DNA from: Deltaproteobacteria bacterium | GTDB lineage: Bacteria > Myxococcota_A > UBA796 > SXON01 | DNA: 64,000 bases | Assembly (NCBI GenBank): GCA_014191855.1 | Contig: BJHF01000002.1 | Location: forward strand, 62,001-126,000 | Direction of reading: 5' to 3' | In this document: positions 58,137-64,000 of the stretch, one piece after another | How positions within the stretch are numbered: the first letter of the stretch is position 1 | Layout of the letters: every line of letters begins with the position of its first letter | Program-made: the position numbers and the translations under genes | Notes under the pieces: model-generated | What the model saw: the letters and a program-made list of their open reading frames with translations, nothing else | Databases searched by the model: none | What the model was told of the DNA's origin: nothing

Positions 58137-61100
58137 ACCTACATAACTTCGGATTGCTCCTGCTCCTCGCCGCGTGCACGACGGAGGATGGTCGCACCAG
58201 CCTCGTCGTGACCGTGACCGGCGAGGAAGCGCTCGCTGCGGCGGATAGCTTCGCGATTTTCGTTGATCCGACTTCCCCTTTCCTCAATGGCGATGGCGTA
58301 GAGCTCACCGAGGCCGACGACGACTGCCTCGGCGACTGGGTGGTGGACGACGCCGCGCTGGAGTGCAAGGTGAACGTGCCGATCAAGGACGGCGCGTTCT
58401 CCACCGTGGAGCTGATGCCGGGCACCGACAACACCCCGTTCAACCTGACCGGAGCGGGCTGGCGTGACGACGTGCTCACGGTGGGTTCCAGCACCTACGG
58501 GCCGCTCTCCTTCGAAGACGGCGTGGTGCAGCACGTGGAGCTGCCGCTGGCGCCGCTCGAGAACCCGATCGACGGCTGTCACGACGAGCAGGACAACGAC
58601 GAAGACGGCTGGCGGGACGCGGAGGATCCCGAGTGCGCGACCGGAACCACCGAGATTGCGTTCGGCACCAACGAGTGCAACGACGGCCTGGACAACGACG
58701 GCGATGGCTCGATCGACGCCGACGATTCCCGTTGCCTGGACGCGCTCGGCACCGCCGAGGCCGGCGCCTGCGAAGACAGCCTGGACAACGACGCCGACGG
58801 CTGGCCCGACGACGAAGACCCGGATTGCGCCGATCTGGGCGAAGAGCTGGGCTTTGGCGGAACCGCCTGCAACAACGGCGCCGACGACGACGGCGACAAC
58901 AAAACGGATGCCGACGATCCGCAGTGCGACAACGCCCTCGACGACGACGAAGCCAAGCTTCCGTGCGAGGACGACACCGACAACGACGGCGACGGGTGGA
59001 CCGACGAAGCCGACCCCGACTGCGCCTCGGGCGACCTCGAGATCAGCACCTCCGACTACCTGTGCAACAACGGGATCGACGACGATCTCGACGGGCTTGC
59101 CGACAACGATGACACGGGTTGCTCCTCGGCCACGGATGACACCGAGCTGAACATTTGTGACGACGGGCTCGACAACGACGGCGACAGCTACGCCGACCTC
59201 GACGACCCCGGCTGCGACACCAAGGCGGACGACGACGAAGGCGGGATCGAGAACGCTTCCGCCTGCAGCGATGGCCTGGACAACGATGGCGATGGCCTCG
59301 TAGATGGCTTCGATGCCGAGTGCGTGAGCGCTTGGGACGACTCGGAATTCGGCGATTGTAACGATAGCTATGACAACGACGGGGACGGCTGGGCCGACGA
59401 CGCGGACCCGGACTGCGCCACCCTTGGCACCGAGCGCAGCTTCGGCGACACGGCGTGCAACGACAACGTGGACAACGACTCAGACGGGCGCAAGGACAGC
59501 GACGACAGCGCGTGCACCTCGGCGAGCGACGACGACGAGACCGACGCCTGCAACGACGGCGCGGACAACGACGGTGACGGCTGGGCCGATGGTAACGACC
59601 CCGATTGCACCTCGGGGATCGAGGAGCTCGGCTACGGCAGCGGCGAGTGCAACGACGGCGTAGACAACGACGGGGACCTGACCTTCGACGCCGCCGACAG
59701 CCTCTGCGTGCTCGCGACGACCGCTGCGGAGGCCGGAGACTGCGAGAACGGCCTGGACGAAGACGGCGACGGGTGGTTCGACGAGGAGGATCCGGACTGT
59801 GCGGCCGGGGTGACCGAAGTCGGCTTTGGTGGTAATGAATGCAACGACGGGCTCGACAACGAGACGACGGGCGACGGGCTCATCGACGCCGAGGACCCCG
59901 ACTGCCTGGACGCCAATGACGCCCTGGAGACCGCGTACGCCTGCGCGAACGGTTTGGATGACGACGGTGACGGATGGACCGACACCGACGACCCGGCGTG
60001 CGCAGCCGCGACCGGCAGCACGGAGAGCCCCGCCTCCAGCGCCTACGCCTGCAACAACGGCAGCGATGACGACGCCGACGGGCTCAACGACGCTGAAGAT
60101 CCGGGCTGCAGCAACGGAAAGGACAACAGCGAGATTGATCCGATCACCGATTGCACCGACGGCCTCGACAACGACGCCGACGGCTGGGCTGACGAGCTCG
60201 ACCCGGACTGCGCCGACGGCACAACCGAGCCCGGCTACGGAACCGCCGCTTGCAACAACGGGAACGACGACGATGGCGACGCGCTGATCGACGCGCGAGA
60301 TCCCGATTGCGCCTCGGCGACGGACAGCATCGAGGACAGCGCGACGAGCGACTGCGCCGACGGCGCCGACGGCGACCTCGACGGCTGGGTGGACGACGCA
60401 GATCCGGATTGCGACGGTGGTTCCGCGGAAGTGGGCGTTGGTTCAAGCGCGTGCAATGACGGCGCGGACAACGACACGGATCGCGACATCGACGCGGACG
60501 ACGTCGGCTGCGCGAGCGCGAACGACGGCGATGAGACGGACCCTTCGGGGACGTGCTTCGACGGCGCCGACAGCGACGGCGACGGGTGGGCGGACAGCGC
60601 CGACCCGGACTGCGACAGCGGCAGCGACGAGCTGGGGTTCGGCAGCGGCGAGTGCAACGACGGCCTCGACAACGATGGAAACCACGCCATCGACGCCGGC
60701 GATAGCGCTGGCTGCACCTCGGCGACCGACGCCGTGGAAGATCCCGCGGCCGACGACTGCCAGAACGGCGAGGACGACGACGGCGACGGGTGGATCGACA
60801 CCTTTGACGCCGATTGTTCACGAACCGGCGACGAAACGGGCACCGGCGCGCGCGAGTGCGAGAACGGGCTGGACGACGATCACGACGGCAAGGCCGACGC
60901 CGATGACGACGGCTGCGCGGTCGGTTGGGACGACGACGAGTCCACCACGCCCGACGACTGCGACAATGGCAGTGACGACGACGGAGATGGCTGGGCCGAC
61001 GACCTCGACCCCGACTGCGCCGCGAGCGGCGACGAGGTGGGCTTCGGCACCGTCGACTGCAACGACGGCGAGGACGACGACGCCGATGGCGCCGTCGACG

Positions 61101-62413
61101 CCGACGACCTTGACTGTGAAGATGCCCAGGATGGCGATGAAGTTTCCGCGAGCGCCTCGTGCAGCGACGCCACGGATGACGACGCCGACGGCTGGACCGA
61201 CGGCGACGATCCCGACTGCCTCGCGGGCGGCTCCGAAGGGGACGGATACGCGGCTTCGGCGTGCACGGACGCCACCGACAACGATGGCGACGGGCTGGGC
61301 GACGCCGACGACCCCGACTGCGAGAGCGGCTGGGACAACGACGAGGCGGCCGGATCCACCGACTGCGGCGACCTCTCCGATGAGGACGGGGATGGCTGGC
61401 TCGACGCGGAGGATCCCGACTGCGATGCGAGCGGGTTCTCCGCGCTCGCGTGCAACAACGGCGTGGACGACGACGGAGACGGCTGGATTGACGCCGACGA
61501 CTCGGGATGCCTGGACGGCAGCGACGACGTGGAGACCGATCCCGCCGCCGTGTGCGCCGATAGCTTGGACAACGACGGAGACGGCTGGACGGACGCCGAC
61601 GATCCCGACTGCGTGAGCGCCACCGCCGAGCGCGGTGCGGTGGGCCCCGCCGAGTGCCACGACGGCGCGGACAACGACGGCGACGGCCTGAGCGACGCAG
61701 ACGACAGCGACTGCGCCAGCGCCTGGGACAACGTGGAGTCGCCGACGTCCGCGGGCGGTCCGAGCTGCGTCGATGGCGCCGACGACGACGGCGACGGCTG
61801 GACCGACAGCGACGACCCCGACTGCGCCTGGCTGGGCGAAGAATCGGGCACGGACGCCGACTTCGTATGCAACGACGGCGTGGACACCGACGGCGACACG
61901 CTCACCGACGCCGACGATCCTGGCTGCGACGTCGCGATGGACGCCGACGAAACGCACACCCCCGAATGCGAGAACGGCGACGACGACGACGGAGACGGCT
62001 GGGTAGACCTGCTCGATCCCGTCTGCACCACCGGCACCGATCTCTTCGAGGACGATGGCCTCGCCGGCACCGAGTGCAACGACGGCGTCGACAACGACGG
62101 CGACGGCCTCCTCGACAGCGAAGACTGGGGTTGTGAAGACGGCGCCGATAACGACGAGGTCGATCCCTCGACGTCCTGCAACGACGGCGTCGACTCCGAC
62201 TGCGACGGCTGGATTGATCTCGACGATCCCGACTGCCCTACGCCAGTGACGGACACCGAGCGCACGGTGGACTGCGCCACCGCGCCTGAGGAGGACTGGG
62301 GCTATAACCTTGACTATCAGTGCAACGACGGTGTTGATAACGACGGGATCGAAGGATTCGACTCCGCCGAGCCCGACTGCCGATCGGGGTACGACAACCT
62401 CGAAGCGTACTGA
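58133..62413 (+). CDS. Giant Asp/Cys tandem-repeat lipoprotein (38 units)
   Basis: A 1426-residue lipoprotein (MNLHNFGLLLLLAAC, Cys residue 15). After a unique domain of about 130 residues (VVTVTGEEALAAADSFAIFV, EDGVVQHVELPLAPLE) there are, by my count, 38 units of about 31-35 residues built as C-N-D-G-x-D-N-D-G-D-G-x-x-D-x-x-D-P-D-C. Units alternate between a GW type ending GFGxxEC and a shorter type ending near DDxE, giving a two-unit period of about 65. Each unit has DxDxDG Ca2+-loop features and two Cys, probably disulfide-bonded, so a long rigid Ca2+-dependent stalk is likely. Coupled to the PEGA gene and, by TGATG, to the next lipoprotein. Confidence 0.9.
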   Translation: MNLHNFGLLLLLAACTTEDGRTSLVVTVTGEEALAAADSFAIFVDPTSPFLNGDGVELTEADDDCLGDWVVDDAALECKVNVPIKDGAFSTVELMPGTDNTPFNLTGAGWRDDVLTVGSSTYGPLSFEDGVVQHVELPLAPLENPIDGCHDEQDNDEDGWRDAEDPECATGTTEIAFGTNECNDGLDNDGDGSIDADDSRCLDALGTAEAGACEDSLDNDADGWPDDEDPDCADLGEELGFGGTACNNGADDDGDNKTDADDPQCDNALDDDEAKLPCEDDTDNDGDGWTDEADPDCASGDLEISTSDYLCNNGIDDDLDGLADNDDTGCSSATDDTELNICDDGLDNDGDSYADLDDPGCDTKADDDEGGIENASACSDGLDNDGDGLVDGFDAECVSAWDDSEFGDCNDSYDNDGDGWADDADPDCATLGTERSFGDTACNDNVDNDSDGRKDSDDSACTSASDDDETDACNDGADNDGDGWADGNDPDCTSGIEELGYGSGECNDGVDNDGDLTFDAADSLCVLATTAAEAGDCENGLDEDGDGWFDEEDPDCAAGVTEVGFGGNECNDGLDNETTGDGLIDAEDPDCLDANDALETAYACANGLDDDGDGWTDTDDPACAAATGSTESPASSAYACNNGSDDDADGLNDAEDPGCSNGKDNSEIDPITDCTDGLDNDADGWADELDPDCADGTTEPGYGTAACNNGNDDDGDALIDARDPDCASATDSIEDSATSDCADGADGDLDGWVDDADPDCDGGSAEVGVGSSACNDGADNDTDRDIDADDVGCASANDGDETDPSGTCFDGADSDGDGWADSADPDCDSGSDELGFGSGECNDGLDNDGNHAIDAGDSAGCTSATDAVEDPAADDCQNGEDDDGDGWIDTFDADCSRTGDETGTGARECENGLDDDHDGKADADDDGCAVGWDDDESTTPDDCDNGSDDDGDGWADDLDPDCAASGDEVGFGTVDCNDGEDDDADGAVDADDLDCEDAQDGDEVSASASCSDATDDDADGWTDGDDPDCLAGGSEGDGYAASACTDATDNDGDGLGDADDPDCESGWDNDEAAGSTDCGDLSDEDGDGWLDAEDPDCDASGFSALACNNGVDDDGDGWIDADDSGCLDGSDDVETDPAAVCADSLDNDGDGWTDADDPDCVSATAERGAVGPAECHDGADNDGDGLSDADDSDCASAWDNVESPTSAGGPSCVDGADDDGDGWTDSDDPDCAWLGEESGTDADFVCNDGVDTDGDTLTDADDPGCDVAMDADETHTPECENGDDDDGDGWVDLLDPVCTTGTDLFEDDGLAGTECNDGVDNDGDGLLDSEDWGCEDGADNDEVDPSTSCNDGVDSDCDGWIDLDDPDCPTPVTDTERTVDCATAPEEDWGYNLDYQCNDGVDNDGIEGFDSAEPDCRSGYDNLEAY

Positions 62414-63294
62414 TGACCTCGATGTGCCTACGCGTGGCCAGCCTCGTACTTTGGGGGGTGCTGGTCGTCGGGTGCGACAGCGGCGCACGCCCGGAACCGT
62501 CCGGCGAAACGGGTGACGCATCCGGGAACGGGGATGACACGGGCCAACCACCCGATGAAGACACTGGAGAATCCGACACCCTCTCCATTGAGCGGGGCGA
62601 GTGCGACGCGCTTCTGGATCCGTGGATCGCCGCAAGCGCGAGCGACGCCCTCGCCACGTGGCTGCTGGTGAGCGAAGGCGCGAACTTCATGACGTCTGCG
62701 GGGCAGGCCGCGGCGCTGGGGGATGAGCATTGCCCGGTCGTGACCACGGAAAGCACCGAGACCAGCACGCACCAGGAGATCGTGGGCGGCTGCACGGCCG
62801 CCACGGGGTGGTCGTTCGCGGGAACCGCGACGGTCGACGTGGCCCTCAACAACGGGATCCCGTCGAGCTACCACTACGTCTACGCGGGCTTCGGGGCCGA
62901 CTTTGACGACGGGAGTGACAGCCTGCACTTCCTGACGACCGGCGACATCGCGATTGCCGCAGCCGCCCGCACCTTCGACTTGACGTGGGAGGCGTCGGGT
63001 GCCGGCCGGTACGCCGATCAGGCCGGGCTCGGGAACGTGACGCTGCTGGCCTCCGCCGGGGAGTCCGGCAACGGCGTCACCGCGAGCGGGTACTTCCGCG
63101 TGCGGCGGAGTCCGGACGGGCCGGAGGGTGATGCCTGCTTTTTTGAAGATTTTCCTGGGATGAGCGACTGCGGCTCCGCCGGCACAATCACCCTCACCGG
63201 CGCCACGATCGCCGAAATCACGTGGGGCGAGGAGCCGTGCGGCTGCCACGACGTGCTCCTGGACGGTGTCGACGCCGGCCAAGCCTGCGAGTGA
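62413..63294 (+). CDS. Lipoprotein of unknown function
   Basis: A 293-residue lipoprotein: MTSMCLRVASLVLWGVLVVG then the lipobox Cys at residue 21 and a Gly/Asp/Thr/Glu-rich linker (ETGDASGNGDDTGQPPDEDT) of the kind seen in the DGR target and other proteins here. The mature part is beta-rich with about eight Cys (ECDALLDPW, EHCPVVTTE, GGCTAATGWSFAG, DACFFEDFPGMSDCG, EPCGCHDVLLDG). No family is recognised. Its start overlaps the giant repeat gene stop by one base, so PEGA, repeat protein and this lipoprotein form a three-gene operon, perhaps a surface assembly. Confidence 0.7.
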   Translation: MTSMCLRVASLVLWGVLVVGCDSGARPEPSGETGDASGNGDDTGQPPDEDTGESDTLSIERGECDALLDPWIAASASDALATWLLVSEGANFMTSAGQAAALGDEHCPVVTTESTETSTHQEIVGGCTAATGWSFAGTATVDVALNNGIPSSYHYVYAGFGADFDDGSDSLHFLTTGDIAIAAAARTFDLTWEASGAGRYADQAGLGNVTLLASAGESGNGVTASGYFRVRRSPDGPEGDACFFEDFPGMSDCGSAGTITLTGATIAEITWGEEPCGCHDVLLDGVDAGQACE

Positions 63295-63484
63295 GCGAAT
63301 CGGCCCTCCGCTGACGCCCCAAAACGGGCGACGCCCCCTCGGGAACCGACGGATCGCCCGCTGCGGGCGAGTCCGTCGGGCCGGTGGGGGTGGCAGGACC
63401 CGGCGCACCTACGGTGTCGACACCACACGCCTTTGGGTCGAACGATCCGGTTTCGTGATAAACGCCGCCCCCGAGGACGCCCCC

Positions 63485-64000
63485 ATGCTGAAGAACGCCC
63501 GTCGCACCCACACCTGCGGGGAGCTCCGCCCCGAGCACGCCGGCCTCTCGGTTGTCGTGCAAGGCTGGGCCCAGAACGCGCGCGACATGGGCGGCGTGGT
63601 GTTCGTGAACCTCCGCGACCGCAACGGGATTGTGCAGGTTGTTGCGGATGAACGCTCGCCCGAGGCCGTCCGGCAAACCGCAGCCGGCGTGCATCTGGAG
63701 TACGTCGTGGAAGTGGAGGGCGTGGTGGCGCTCCGGGCAAGCCCGAACCCCAAGCTGCCCACCGGCATGATCGAGGTCGTCGCCTCCAGCGTGAAGATCC
63801 TCTCCCGCACCCCCGCGCTCCCCTTCTCCATCGAAGGCCACATCTCCGCGAACGAGGATCTGCGGCTCCAGTACCGCTACCTCGATCTTCGCCGCCCCGA
63901 GGTCCAGAAAAACCTGATCGCCCGCCACCGCGGCGCCATGGCCGTGCGGAAGTTCATGGACGGCGAAGGCTTCGTGGAAGTGGAGACGCCGATCCTCACG
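63485..64000 (+). CDS. aspS: Aspartyl-tRNA synthetase, 5' part (runs off the window)
   Basis: The first 172 residues of AspRS, open to the window edge. MLKNARRTHTCGELRPEHAG starts the bacterial N-terminal OB-fold anticodon-binding domain; VVQGWAQNARDMGGVVFVNL and LRDRNGIVQVVADE are its core, and LPFSIEGHISANEDLRLQYR then YLDLRRPEVQKNL is motif 1 of the class II catalytic domain. The last residues (FVEVETPILT) are the end of motif 1. Charges tRNA-Asp with aspartate. 190 bp lie between it and the lipoprotein gene. Essential gene, consistent with a chromosomal flank. Confidence 0.96.
   Translation, partial: MLKNARRTHTCGELRPEHAGLSVVVQGWAQNARDMGGVVFVNLRDRNGIVQVVADERSPEAVRQTAAGVHLEYVVEVEGVVALRASPNPKLPTGMIEVVASSVKILSRTPALPFSIEGHISANEDLRLQYRYLDLRRPEVQKNLIARHRGAMAVRKFMDGEGFVEVETPILT

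Noticed and set aside
58620-62400. CRISPR-like or satellite DNA array
   Set aside because: The periodicity is of about 95-105 bp in coding sequence with variable DNA and conserved protein pattern; it is a protein repeat.

Overview
The window is a GC-rich bacterial chromosome segment. Outer-membrane-type lipoproteins with MopE-like Asp/Cys repeats, FG-GAP-like and PEGA-domain surface proteins, and a probable selenoprotein suggest a myxobacterium-like (Myxococcota/deltaproteobacterial) organism. This is inferred from protein character only; there is no rRNA here to place it.

Layout. Bases 1-3810 are chromosome: rpsT (minus strand), scpA-scpB, an rluB-type pseudouridine synthase, an intergenic array of 21-bp repeats, and a VOC-family gene. 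An initiator tRNA-fMet (3810-3886) follows. From its anticodon loop to CCA, 45 bp are duplicated exactly at 50702-50746, which defines a ~46.9-kb integrated island (3842-50746). Right of the island the chromosome resumes: the displaced tRNA terminator, an AhpD-like gene with an in-frame UGA in its active site, a MopE/FG-GAP lipoprotein, a zinc-ribbon protein, a small membrane protein, a divergent histidine kinase/response regulator pair, a PEGA protein coupled to a giant 38-unit Asp/Cys repeat lipoprotein and another lipoprotein, and the start of aspS.

The island has five parts. (1) Left cargo: a multi-spanning membrane protein, a MopE-like lipoprotein, and a ~1860-aa Hsp90-type-ATPase/DUF3883 protein divergent from a tyrosine integrase. 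(2) A complete diversity-generating retroelement (DGR, 14134-18056, minus strand): target lipoprotein with a C-type-lectin/FGE fold, HRDC protein, avd, reverse transcriptase, then the template repeat. TR and VR are 122 bp each and differ at 18 sites, all 18 at TR adenines. (3) A type 2 BREX (Pgl) phage-defence locus (20033-44184, minus strand): two unknown leader genes, pglW, four tandem paralogous small genes of unknown function, pglX, an unknown gene, an Xre-ImmA/PIN pair, pglY, pglZ, brxD and brxHI. Nearly all neighbours overlap by 1-4 nt. (4) A small secreted protein and a nitrilase-like protein (plus strand). (5) A satellite-like replication module (48942-45886 with an AlpA-like gene ahead of it): AlpA/excisionase-like HTH, tiny acidic protein, CHC2/Toprim primase and a DUF3987 protein. 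The island therefore looks like an integrative element or phage satellite that carries anti-phage defence (BREX, possibly the ATPase/DUF3883 protein and the ImmA/PIN pair) together with a surface-protein diversifier.

The most notable observations are the intact DGR with its adenine-only mutation signature and unusual target architecture, the four-gene paralog cassette inside BREX, the UGA plus SECIS-like hairpin in the AhpD-like gene, and the exact tRNA-fMet attachment site with a substitute terminator.
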